Shown here in pieces: positions 1-6,708 of a stretch of DNA of 8,361 bases. The stretch is from assembly GCA_018825865.1 (NCBI GenBank), contig JAHKAF010000035.1, positions 1 through 8,361 on the forward strand. The letters run 5' to 3'. The position numbers were made by a program, and so were the translations under genes. The stretch comes from Nanobdellota archaeon (GTDB taxonomy: Archaea > Nanobdellota > Nanobdellia > Pacearchaeales > GW2011-AR1). The notes below the pieces were generated by a model, which was not told where the DNA came from, searched no databases, and saw only the letters and a program-made list of their open reading frames with translations. The first letter of the stretch is position 1; each line of letters starts with the position of its first letter.

Positions 1-68
1 GCTAAAATTAACAGGGTAATAAAAGTATACAAAGTTCTATTAGAAAGTTTAGATATTATCTGCCTCAT
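1..68 (-). CDS. Partial gene: N-terminus of a probable membrane or exported protein
   Basis: An ATG at 68 opens a frame that has no stop for 22 codons and runs off the left edge of the window. The readable start is MRQIISKLSNRTLY followed by TFITLLILA. That is a short basic N-terminus leading into a hydrophobic stretch, as in a signal peptide, a pilin-like leader or a membrane anchor. The SKLSN-type segment before a hydrophobic stretch resembles the N-termini of many DPANN surface proteins; this is recalled resemblance, not an alignment. A good TATA box lies about 31 bases upstream, which fits a leaderless or nearly leaderless message. The mature protein lies outside the window, so no function can be assigned. 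The open frame is short enough that chance cannot be excluded, but promoter, start and hydrophobic segment agree. Confidence 0.55.
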   Translation of the reverse strand, partial: MRQIISKLSNRTLYTFITLLIL

Positions 69-95
69 TTTAATCTTCTGTAAAAGATAAGGAGT

Positions 96-103
96 TTTAT
101 AAA
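96..103 (-). promoter_or_regulatory. TATA box for the partial gene at the left edge
   Basis: The palindrome TTTATAAA is centred about 31 bases upstream of the ATG at 68. Archaeal initiation about 25 bases downstream would put the transcript start within a few bases of that ATG. Confidence 0.5.
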
Positions 104-146
104 TATATTTGTTGTGGAAGTTTAGCTTACTAACGCAAGGATTTAG

Positions 147-183
147 TGGCTCTGCGTCGGACTTTGTCACGACACTTCGCGGA
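147..183. repeat. Intergenic hairpin repeat, copy 1
   Basis: This copy aligns without gaps to 4327-4363 (30 of 37 bases identical, including 17 consecutive bases at 157-173). It folds as an outer stem 151-156/178-183 and an inner stem 157-159/170-172 plus 160-162/166-168, with a TTT loop and one bulged A at 169. The outer stem differs from copy 2 at six bases, yet every pair is kept as Watson-Crick or G-T on the + strand. It lies about 115 bases beyond the aCPSF1 stop. It has no recognisable coding content. Confidence 0.65.
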
Positions 184-259
184 TGAGAGTTGTCAAGGAG
201 ATAGTTTCAGGAATACATTGAGCAACTTAATAAAAGATTATTATTTATCAATTCATTAT

Positions 260-283
260 CTCGACGACGAAATATGAGCAATT
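260..283. repeat. Post-stop intergenic motif pair, copy 1
   Basis: Read on the minus strand, AATTGCTC (276-283) comes 14 bases after the aCPSF1 stop and is followed by GTCGAG (260-265). The same two blocks, in the same order, follow the stops of the Rad50-like gene and the small winged-helix gene. The CTC and GAG ends can pair, but the stem is weak in this copy. A further GAGCAA-containing stretch occurs at 219-228. Confidence 0.4.
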
Positions 284-297
284 TATTAAAAAGAAAA
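282..297 (-). terminator. U-rich tract directly after the aCPSF1 stop
   Basis: On the minus strand the 16 bases right after the stop read TTTTCTTTTTAATAAA, giving a U-rich RNA 3' flank. Archaeal termination by RNA polymerase and by aCPSF1/FttA favours U-rich RNA, so this is a plausible terminator of the psmB-aCPSF1 transcript. This is inferred from base composition only; the window is AT-rich throughout. Confidence 0.4.
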
Positions 298-2181
298 TCA
301 CCTCAACCGCAAGGTATCTAATGGTCTTGGGACATTTGTTTCTATCCTGTTGAGTTTGTAAAGTGCTGATGCAAGGTCAAGAGATTTTGAAACTTCTCCG
401 TGGTTGATGATTACTCTCTTTGGTTTTGGTCTTATGTTATTGAAAAAAGCGATTAGCTCGTTTCTACCTGCATGGGCTGTGAACCCTTCAACAGTTTGAA
501 TTTCTAAATTTATCTTTACAATCTCTTCTTTTCCGCCGACCATCATCTTTGTTTCTTTGATTCCGTCCTGGATTTGTCTTCCTAAAGAACCAACTCCCTG
601 ATAACATACAAAAATTATTGTGTTCTTCTCACTGCCTGCAAACTCTCTGAGATATTCAACTGATGCTCCTCCTACAAGCATACCTGATGTTGCAAGCACA
701 ACGCACGGCGCGCCTTCGATGACCTGTTTTCTTTCTTGAGGAGAACCGACTCTTGAAAAGGTTTCTGAAACAAAAGGGTTTTGGTCCTGGAAAATTTGCG
801 ACCTGACTTGGCTTCCTAAGAAATCTGGGTAAGCAGTGTGAATAGCATTAATATCCCAAATCATACCGTCGATATAAATCGGAACTTTAGTTAGTTTTCC
901 TCTCTTCATTGCATCTTCTAAAATAAGCATTGTCTCTTGGGCTCTTCCTAATCCTAACTCTGGTATCAAAACCTTGCCCCCTCTCTCAACTGTCTTGTTT
1001 ACCAAAGCAATTAACTCTTCCTCAGACTTTGCTCTTGGTGGCAGAATATCTCTCTTTGAACCATAAGTTGATTCAGTTATTACAGATTCTACCCTCGGAA
1101 AAGTTGCAACTGCAGGGTCTAAAAGGCGCGACCTTCCGTACTTGAAATCACCTGTATAAAGAAGATTATGTGCACCGTTTCCGATATTCAAATGAGTCAT
1201 TGCACTTCCCAATGCATGACCTGCGTTGTAAAAAGTTAATCTTACGTCAGGTGTCACGTCAGTAACTTCATTGTAATTTAAACAAATGCTATGTTTAACC
1301 ATTTCTTTAATATCTTTTGAATCGAAGAGCGGTTTTGCAGCTTGTTTATACGCCACTCCGATAAAATCCAAGGACATCAATGCTGCAATATCTCTCGACG
1401 GATAAGTCATATAAACTGGTCCCTTGTAACCCATCTTATATAAGTAAGGAAGTAAACCGACATGGTCTAAATGAGCGTGGCTTATTATCACAGCGTCTAA
1501 TTGTTGAATGTCAAATTCAGGAACATCAAAAATTGGGAATTTATCTGCTCCTTGTGCTGCGACATCAATTCCGCAGTCAAGAAGAACTTTTGAATTAGGG
1601 GTTTGTAAAAGAATGCAGGTTCTTCCAACTTGTCTTGCTCCTCCTAAAAAAGTCAGTCTTACCCATAAATCAGCTTTATCCGGGTTCCACTCGTTGTAGA
1701 TTTTCTTTCCAATAGAATTAAGAAATTTTCTTCGGTAATTATTGTTCGCATAAAGAACTTCTCGAATGTTTTCTGTAATCTGGCTTTTTATTGCCGGCGA
1801 CCTTTGAACCTGTGGCGTCCATAAAGTTGTCTTTTTTATTTCATTAAGAATAGAACCCTGCTTACCAATAACCATTCCTGGTTTCTTTGCCTCAATCACA
1901 ACAATGCTTCTGTGAAAATCAAAAATAATATTTGTTATCTCTGCATCTTGCGGGACAATTCTCTTTATTGCTGCTGTTGTTCCCTCTTGGCTCTCGAGAA
2001 TCTTCTGGTCTGCCCTAAGCTCGATTCTCTTTTTTATATCGTCGACAATCTCCTTAATCTTTCCCTCGCCCTCTTTGAAAAATTGTTCATTATCTGTGTA
2101 TAGAACTATATTCGCTCCTTCGAAACACGCGTCATTTACTTTCCCGTGCAGTCTTTCTGTTATTTGTTTTAAGATACTCAT
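298..2181 (-). CDS. fttA: aCPSF1/FttA: KH-domain beta-CASP ribonuclease and transcription termination factor
   Basis: This is the archaeal homologue of eukaryotic CPSF73. It cleaves RNA 3' ends and terminates transcription, acting on nascent RNA at the polymerase. Residues 1 to about 150 form the KH region, with a GKQG loop at 106-109. A metallo-beta-lactamase core then carries HAHLDH (235-240), His322 in AGHALGS and Asp345 in GDFKYG. The beta-CASP part shows Glu370 in ESTYG, a His448 candidate in IHTAYP, His570 in FTAHAG and His594 in INHGE. The motifs expected of an active nuclease all appear present. From this ATG the protein is 627 residues, the usual family length, and the first KH domain begins at once. 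The frame continues upstream to a TTG at 2244 (648 residues), but those 21 residues are Gln/Asn-rich, have no ribosome site and add nothing family-like. psmB lies upstream on the same strand, a known archaeal linkage. The family call is firm; the start is less so. Confidence 0.93.
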   Translation of the reverse strand: MSILKQITERLHGKVNDACFEGANIVLYTDNEQFFKEGEGKIKEIVDDIKKRIELRADQKILESQEGTTAAIKRIVPQDAEITNIIFDFHRSIVVIEAKKPGMVIGKQGSILNEIKKTTLWTPQVQRSPAIKSQITENIREVLYANNNYRRKFLNSIGKKIYNEWNPDKADLWVRLTFLGGARQVGRTCILLQTPNSKVLLDCGIDVAAQGADKFPIFDVPEFDIQQLDAVIISHAHLDHVGLLPYLYKMGYKGPVYMTYPSRDIAALMSLDFIGVAYKQAAKPLFDSKDIKEMVKHSICLNYNEVTDVTPDVRLTFYNAGHALGSAMTHLNIGNGAHNLLYTGDFKYGRSRLLDPAVATFPRVESVITESTYGSKRDILPPRAKSEEELIALVNKTVERGGKVLIPELGLGRAQETMLILEDAMKRGKLTKVPIYIDGMIWDINAIHTAYPDFLGSQVRSQIFQDQNPFVSETFSRVGSPQERKQVIEGAPCVVLATSGMLVGGASVEYLREFAGSEKNTIIFVCYQGVGSLGRQIQDGIKETKMMVGGKEEIVKINLEIQTVEGFTAHAGRNELIAFFNNIRPKPKRVIINHGEVSKSLDLASALYKLNRIETNVPRPLDTLRLR

Positions 2182-2355
2182 CTGGTTGTTTATATTGCTC
2201 TGACTTTGCCGTCGAATTAATTGCTCCACGTCTGGCTCTGCCAAGATGCTTCACTAAAAGATTTAGTTAATGAAATAAATTTGTTTACCATTGTTATTAG
2301 ATTATCTATCTTGTTAATCTCCTATTGTTTTCAAAAATATTTAACCCTCTATGTG

Positions 2356-2365
2356 TTTTATATAA
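2356..2365 (-). promoter_or_regulatory. Possible TATA box ahead of aCPSF1
   Basis: The 218 bases between the psmB stop and the chosen aCPSF1 ATG contain TTATATAAAA on the minus strand, with a second TATA-like TTAAATAT at 2337-2344. Either would leave a leader well over 100 bases before the ATG, so co-transcription with psmB is an equal alternative. No other gene or clear structure is seen in this gap. Confidence 0.3.
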
Positions 2366-2399
2366 CATCTTAAATATCAATCCTCTTAAAATTATCCTA

Positions 2400-3074
2400 C
2401 TATTCCTTATGTGGTTTATCATCCTTATAGTTTGGCTCGATTGTCTGCTCAACTACTTTCTTGATTCCGTCTTTTGTGATTGTAAAAACATCAATACCAT
2501 AACCTGATGCAGTGTCTCTTTGAGTTGAAGATTTTAGTGCTTCCTTAGCAAGTTCAATTCCCTCTTTAACACTTAATCCTTTTTTGTATTGTCTTTCTAA
2601 AAGTCCAAGAACAAATGTTAAGCCTGAGCCAACATTTGCATCATAGTCCTCTATCTTTACGATACTTCCATCTGGAAAAATAGTAAATAACTCAACAGAA
2701 CCATCTTCATTAAATCCTCCAATTAAGAAACCTGCTTGTTGAGGAATCATTGATGGTTGCCTTATTCCAGAATAATTAATCGCTGAAAGAAGATTTGCAG
2801 ATTGTTTTACAGTCGGTCTTGATTTTGATTTTAACTCTTTAAGTTTTAATTCGGCAGGCAATATCTTTTGAATTCTTTGAGAATCTGAAACAGAACCACA
2901 ATTAGACATTAATAAATAATCATTAATCTGCACAGTTTTTTGAGAATCTTTATAGAAAACTATATTTCCTGCAGTTGTCTGACGATCACTTGCCATCACA
3001 ACTCCGTCTTTACAAACAATTCCAAGAATTGTGGTTCCTGTTTTCAAAATCGAGTTCTTTAATTCTGCGTCCAT
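2400..3074 (-). CDS. psmB: Proteasome subunit beta, 20S catalytic subunit
   Basis: This is the proteolytic subunit of the archaeal 20S proteasome: an N-terminal nucleophile threonine protease that forms the inner heptameric rings and cuts unfolded cytoplasmic proteins into peptides. A 13-residue propeptide ends in Gly, and cleavage exposes Thr14 as Thr1 in the mature start TTILGIVCKDG. In mature numbering Asp17 (Asp30 here) and Lys33 (Lys46 here) fall exactly where the family needs them. The GSG at 149-151 and the RDTASG block at 186-191 supply the conserved Ser and Asp around the active site. The length of 224 residues is normal. The C-terminus is charged and ends in PHKE. The ATG start has a TATA box 35 bases upstream, so the message is nearly leaderless. 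The gene lies 75 bases after an aminopeptidase and before aCPSF1. The alpha subunit and the regulatory ATPase are not in this window. Confidence 0.95.
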   Translation of the reverse strand: MDAELKNSILKTGTTILGIVCKDGVVMASDRQTTAGNIVFYKDSQKTVQINDYLLMSNCGSVSDSQRIQKILPAELKLKELKSKSRPTVKQSANLLSAINYSGIRQPSMIPQQAGFLIGGFNEDGSVELFTIFPDGSIVKIEDYDANVGSGLTFVLGLLERQYKKGLSVKEGIELAKEALKSSTQRDTASGYGIDVFTITKDGIKKVVEQTIEPNYKDDKPHKE

Positions 3075-3104
3075 TTTAATAGAACAATCTAATTATTATT
3101 AGAA

Positions 3105-3112
3105 TTTATAAA
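3105..3112 (-). promoter_or_regulatory. TATA box for psmB
   Basis: TTTATAAA is centred about 35 bases before the psmB ATG, so the predicted transcript start leaves a leader of roughly 8 bases. No Shine-Dalgarno sequence is seen, as expected for near-leaderless translation. A weaker TTTAAATA-like box lies further up near 3131-3138. Confidence 0.55.
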
Positions 3113-3149
3113 AATTAGGGGGATTTTGATTATTTAAAGTTTTCGGATG

Positions 3150-4256
3150 TCAAATCATCCACTTGCCATCTTTCTGAATCACTTTCCCATCAACAATTAT
3201 CTTCGCCTTGCTCATGTCTTTGACAATATCCCAATGTATTGCAGAGTCGTTTCCTCCGCCGTTTTCCTTGTAAGCCATTCCTAATGCAAGGTGTATTGTT
3301 CCTCCAATTTTCTCGTCGAATAAAAGGTTTTTTGTGAATTTTGTTATTTTTGGATTACATCCTATTCCAAACTCTCCGACATAAGAAGCATTTTCATCAG
3401 TTACCAACATTTCTTTAAGGAAATCCTCGTTCTTTGATGCTTTTGATTCAATGACTTTTCCATTCTCAAACTTCAATTCAATATCTGTTACTTCTTTTCC
3501 AGCTTCTATTGCAGGATATTCAAATTTAATCCAGCCATTCAAACTTTCTCTTAAAGGAGCCATGAAAACTTCTCCTCCAGGCATGTTTTCCTCTCCTTTG
3601 TCTGCAGTAGCCTTGTCCCCATGAACTCTAAACTTCAAATCAACATTCTCCCCAATCAAATGAACCTCGCTGTTCTTTTTGAATTTCTTCAGAATCTTAT
3701 CCATCTGCTTTCCTAATTTTTTCCAATCTTGAATACACGCCTGATAAACAAAATTTTCATATTCTGTCAAGGACATTTCTGCTTCTTGTGCGTGTGCCTG
3801 AACAGGATAAGCAATTGTACAGCGACGTATTTTATCTTTTTCATTAACAACATAATCTGAAATCGGACGAGTTACTTTTTGCCTTGAAGTTATTTTCTTT
3901 GGCTCTGCGCTTGTCAATTCTTTTGTGTTCAAATCAGTATAAACTCCTATATACTTATCTGCTTGTTTAACAGTATCCATCCAATATTGGGGAAAGTTTT
4001 CAATTTGCTCTTTAGTTGCATATTTGTAAAAGAAGTCTGAAACATCTGGCAGATGAATTCTCACGATTGGATGTGCTTTCTGTAAAATGATTTCTTTGTA
4101 AAGCTCGACGAGAAAAGGTATTGCTTCGCTTCCTCCAGAAATTATAACTTTCTCTCTTGGTTTTACAAATACAGAATATCTCACAGCGAGTTGTGCTAAT
4201 TTTCTTGTTCTTAAATCTACTGGCATTTTATATTCAGAAATCTTAGGCGATTTCAA
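3150..4256 (-). CDS. M29-family metal-dependent aminopeptidase
   Basis: The family removes N-terminal residues from peptides using two metal ions; the enzyme is cytoplasmic, with no signal peptide seen. The metal and active-site residues known from Thermus AmpT and related enzymes are all present with matching spacing: Glu229, Glu295, His322, Tyr329, His341 and Asp343 (in IHWD). The Glu-Glu gap of 66, the His-Tyr gap of 7 and the His-x-Asp pair equal those of AmpT. At 368 residues it is slightly short for the family, which usually exceeds 400. Translation is taken from a TTG because a strong ribosome site, GAGGTGAT, lies 3 bases before it; the next ATG, at residue 11, has none. The gene has its own TATA box and is followed after 75 bases by psmB, so it may trim proteasome products to free amino acids. 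That pathway link is inference. Substrate preference cannot be read from the sequence. Confidence 0.9.
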   Translation of the reverse strand: MKSPKISEYKMPVDLRTRKLAQLAVRYSVFVKPREKVIISGGSEAIPFLVELYKEIILQKAHPIVRIHLPDVSDFFYKYATKEQIENFPQYWMDTVKQADKYIGVYTDLNTKELTSAEPKKITSRQKVTRPISDYVVNEKDKIRRCTIAYPVQAHAQEAEMSLTEYENFVYQACIQDWKKLGKQMDKILKKFKKNSEVHLIGENVDLKFRVHGDKATADKGEENMPGGEVFMAPLRESLNGWIKFEYPAIEAGKEVTDIELKFENGKVIESKASKNEDFLKEMLVTDENASYVGEFGIGCNPKITKFTKNLLFDEKIGGTIHLALGMAYKENGGGNDSAIHWDIVKDMSKAKIIVDGKVIQKDGKWMI

Positions 4257-4259
4257 ACC

Positions 4260-4267
4260 ATCACCTC
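4260..4267 (-). promoter_or_regulatory. Strong Shine-Dalgarno site that fixes a TTG start
   Basis: GAGGTGAT on the minus strand matches the complement of the 16S rRNA 3' end and ends 3 bases before the TTG at 4256. It is the only clear ribosome site in the window and is what makes the TTG the preferred start of the aminopeptidase. Confidence 0.7.
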
Positions 4268-4289
4268 TAAAATAAGTTGAAGTGACATA

Positions 4290-4297
4290 TTTATAAA
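4290..4297 (-). promoter_or_regulatory. TATA box for the aminopeptidase gene
   Basis: TTTATAAA (in TTTATAAATATG on the minus strand) is centred 37 bases before the TTG start. Initiation about 26 bases downstream would give a short leader that just includes the Shine-Dalgarno site. Confidence 0.55.
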
Positions 4298-4326
4298 ACT
4301 ATTGGCTCACTTTGTTCGTAGACGGA

Positions 4327-4363
4327 TGGCTTCGCATCGGACTTTGTCACGACGCTTTGCGAG
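4327..4363. repeat. Intergenic hairpin repeat, copy 2
   Basis: This is the partner of 147-183. It has an outer stem at 4331-4336/4358-4363, the same inner stem and TTT loop, and the same bulged A. Relative to copy 1, the pair C152-G182 becomes T4332-A4362 and G156-C178 becomes A4336-T4358, both double changes that keep pairing. It sits between the Rad50-like gene and the aminopeptidase promoter, about 125 bases after the Rad50 stop. Confidence 0.65.
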
Positions 4364-4397
4364 AGGTTATTAATGGAATAGCTTCGCATAATATGTT

Positions 4398-4448
4398 AAG
4401 TAACTGAACACCATAAAACAAAAGACTTCAATCTTTTGTTAATTACTT
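4398..4448. repeat. Long AT-rich inverted repeat after the Rad50-like gene
   Basis: AACAAAAGA at 4417-4425 and TCTTTTGTT at 4432-4440 form a perfect 9-bp stem with a 6-base loop. An outer AAGTAA/TTACTT pair (4398-4403 with 4443-4448) can close around it. On the minus strand, the gene's direction, the stem is followed by a short T-rich run, so it could mark the 3' end of the Rad50 message. The stem has only two G-C pairs. Confidence 0.5.
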
Positions 4449-4458
4449 CTAAGAAATC

Positions 4459-4478
4459 CTCGCGACAGCGAGCAATTT
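4459..4478. repeat. Post-stop intergenic motif pair, copy 2
   Basis: AATTGCTC on the minus strand (4470-4477) begins 9 bases after the Rad50-like stop and runs into GTCGCGAG (4459-4466). In this copy the blocks form a compact hairpin: CTCGC at 4459-4463 pairs with GCGAG at 4468-4472 across a GACA loop. Confidence 0.45.
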
Positions 4479-4486
4479 AAACTAAA

Positions 4487-6538
4487 TCACCCATCAACAA
4501 AACTAGCTCCGTTTTCCTTTTTGATTCTGATTACGTTTTCCACGAAACCTTCCATCTTCTGCTCGTGGCTTACAATAATTAGTTGTGCAACATTTAACTG
4601 ATCAAGGACTTCGCGCATTTTGTCTAGTTGCTGGTCTGAGAAACCATCTGTTGGCTCGTCGAGGATTACAAAATCGCGCGTTTTAATTTTACTTAACATA
4701 GAATTAATAACTTGGTTTAGTGCAAGACGGTAAGCAAGTGCGACTGCAGTTCTCTCTCCTCCCGAAAGATATGCGTAATCAATTTCGTAATCATGTTGTT
4801 CAATTATCGGTGTGAAGTCGTCGCTAAGGGAAACATTGAAGGATTCTGAAACAAGCATGCTAAACCATTCCTCGAAAAGAGTGGAAAATTCTGATTTAAG
4901 ATTAACCATCACGTTTTTCTCGATGAGGGAAACAACAGGGGTGAATTTTTTAGAAAGCCAATTCTCTAATTCTGTTATATAATTGAGTTGCTTCTTAATC
5001 TCTTCTGTTCTCTTAATTCTCTCTTTTAATTCTTCAATCTGATTCGAAAAAACTTCTATCTCTTTTTTCAACTCAGCAACCTTTATCTCAACTGCCCTCT
5101 CTTCACCCATTGCTTCGTCAAGTTCGTCCTGTTTTGATTCAAATAATTTATCAAATCGTGCTAACTCAAATACAGAATTTCTTAAAGTCTCAATTTGTTT
5201 GTCTAGCATTCTCACATCATTCTCTAACAATCTCTTTGATTTTTCAATCTCTTTAAGATGAACTTGTTTCTCATCAATTCCCTGGAGTTTAATTTTCAAA
5301 ATATTTAATTCCTGTATTCTCTTCTCAGCGAGGAAAATGTTAGAATTTATCTCATCTATTTTTTCAAGAATTTTCTTTTTTTCAGAATTCAATAATCCTA
5401 TTTTCTCTAGATTCTCAGAAGTAGTTAAACTAAGTTTCTTGACAACATTAGCCTTGTAAGTTGGTCCAACATCCTGCATGCACGTCGGGCAAATTTCAAT
5501 ATGAATCAGTTTTTCTTTAATCTTTTCGTTATCCTTGTTTCTCAAATCCAAAGAATAAATTCCTGTTGAAACTTCAAGACTTTTTTTATTCAACTCTTCT
5601 TTCTCTTTTTTTCTCAAATCAATATCTTGGTTAAGTCTCTCTATTTCTAACTCATCAAACTTCAATTCACTCAGCTCTCTTATTTGGGCTTCAATTCTCT
5701 TAATAGTCTCAAAATTGTTAGCAACAGCCTCCCGCTTGTTTAAAATCATAATCTTAGTTTTCTCAATTTCTTGTTGGAACTTTCTTTTCTCCTCAATTTT
5801 TTTAGAGATTTCTTCTTTCTCTCCTTGGATTTCCTTTCTTTTTTCTCTTTTAGAAAAAAGCTCTTTCTCGACTGACACAAGATTATAATGTTTTGTCTCT
5901 AACTCGTTTTCCTTGGAAATAATATTCATCCTGTCTTGTTCTATGGTCTCTGTCAACCCTTCTTTCAATCGTTTTTCTTCTCTTAATTTCGAGGTTACTA
6001 TTGAAATATTCTCGAGGATTCTCTTGTATTTATCAATTCCAAAAATATGCCGGAGAGTATTGGTTCTCGTCACAGGGTCCTGCAGAATTATTTGTTTCAT
6101 TTCTTCCTGGGGTGTATAAACTGTGAACTTGTAAAGGATGTTTTGTTTTTTTGAAAACTCTCCTGGATAACTAAGTAATTCTAAAATTGAGTTCTTTATT
6201 TCTGTAACTGAAAGTTCTCTTTTTTCTCCGTTGATTTTTATGGCGCAGTAATCCTGTGATATTGTCTTGCTTCCGCGTTTTAAAGTTCTCTCCACCATAA
6301 CTTCTTTATCATCGACGACAAATTCAATTTTTACGCGTCCCTCATTCTTGCCGTTTTTCAAAAGTGAAGAACCTCTCTGGCCTGGTTGCAAACCAAAAAG
6401 CGCGAACTCTATCCCTAACAAAATTGAAGTTTTCCCAGAACCAATATCTCCTGAAAGTAATGTGGAACCTTCTGCAAATTCAATTGTCTGATTTTCATAA
6501 CTTCGGATATTGTTTAGAGTTATCTTTTTCAGGCGCAT
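4487..6538 (-). CDS. rad50: Compact Rad50-like SMC-family ATPase with zinc hook
   Basis: Rad50 ATPases work with the Mre11 nuclease to tether and process DNA double-strand ends. The order of parts is classical: Walker A GDIGSGKT at 30-37, Q-loop Gln144 in YTPQ, a first coiled coil of about 170 residues, a zinc hook CPTC at 350-353, a second coiled coil of similar length, signature LSGGE at 591-595, Walker B FVILDE at 623-628 and the switch His658 in VSH. All ATPase motifs are intact. At 683 residues it is clearly shorter than Pyrococcus Rad50 (about 880). The coils are shortened almost symmetrically around the hook, and heptad-like Leu/Ile/Lys/Glu content fills both. The ATG lies directly downstream of a TATA-like box, so the message is probably leaderless. 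No mre11, herA or nurA gene is adjacent, unlike the common archaeal operon. A generic SMC-like repair ATPase is the main alternative. Confidence 0.85.
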   Translation of the reverse strand: MRLKKITLNNIRSYENQTIEFAEGSTLLSGDIGSGKTSILLGIEFALFGLQPGQRGSSLLKNGKNEGRVKIEFVVDDKEVMVERTLKRGSKTISQDYCAIKINGEKRELSVTEIKNSILELLSYPGEFSKKQNILYKFTVYTPQEEMKQIILQDPVTRTNTLRHIFGIDKYKRILENISIVTSKLREEKRLKEGLTETIEQDRMNIISKENELETKHYNLVSVEKELFSKREKRKEIQGEKEEISKKIEEKRKFQQEIEKTKIMILNKREAVANNFETIKRIEAQIRELSELKFDELEIERLNQDIDLRKKEKEELNKKSLEVSTGIYSLDLRNKDNEKIKEKLIHIEICPTCMQDVGPTYKANVVKKLSLTTSENLEKIGLLNSEKKKILEKIDEINSNIFLAEKRIQELNILKIKLQGIDEKQVHLKEIEKSKRLLENDVRMLDKQIETLRNSVFELARFDKLFESKQDELDEAMGEERAVEIKVAELKKEIEVFSNQIEELKERIKRTEEIKKQLNYITELENWLSKKFTPVVSLIEKNVMVNLKSEFSTLFEEWFSMLVSESFNVSLSDDFTPIIEQHDYEIDYAYLSGGERTAVALAYRLALNQVINSMLSKIKTRDFVILDEPTDGFSDQQLDKMREVLDQLNVAQLIIVSHEQKMEGFVENVIRIKKENGASFVDG

Positions 6539-6558
6539 GATAAAACAAAAAAGAAAGG

Positions 6559-6566
6559 ATATTTAA
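6559..6566 (-). promoter_or_regulatory. TATA box for the Rad50-like gene
   Basis: TTAAATAT on the minus strand is centred about 25 bases upstream of the ATG at 6538, so the predicted transcript start falls at the ATG. No Shine-Dalgarno sequence is present, which agrees with leaderless translation. Confidence 0.5.
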
Positions 6567-6708
6567 GGATTATTGAGGTGGGATTGTTAGATTAATTATT
6601 AGAAAATTAGTTCACAACAAGTTGCTCATATTGGCTACTCCAAAATCGACGCTGTCAGATTTTTCCGTTAAAGAAGTTATTTATCACCTTAACAAATTTT
6701 CTAAGCGA

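Noticed and set aside
69..297. Search of the left spacer for a tRNA, CRISPR repeat or small coding gene
   Set aside because: No cloverleaf, no regularly spaced repeats, and only frames under about 15 codons; only the promoter, the hairpin repeat, the motif pair and the U-rich tract can be supported.
2251..2322. Possible 24-codon upstream frame starting at an ATG in the aCPSF1 leader (about 2289)
   Set aside because: It is out of frame with aCPSF1, has no ribosome site or conserved feature, and is short enough to arise by chance.
6668..6695. GTTAA/TTAAC inverted repeat in the 6539-6770 gap
   Set aside because: Only 5 base pairs with an 18-base loop in AT-rich sequence; expected by chance.
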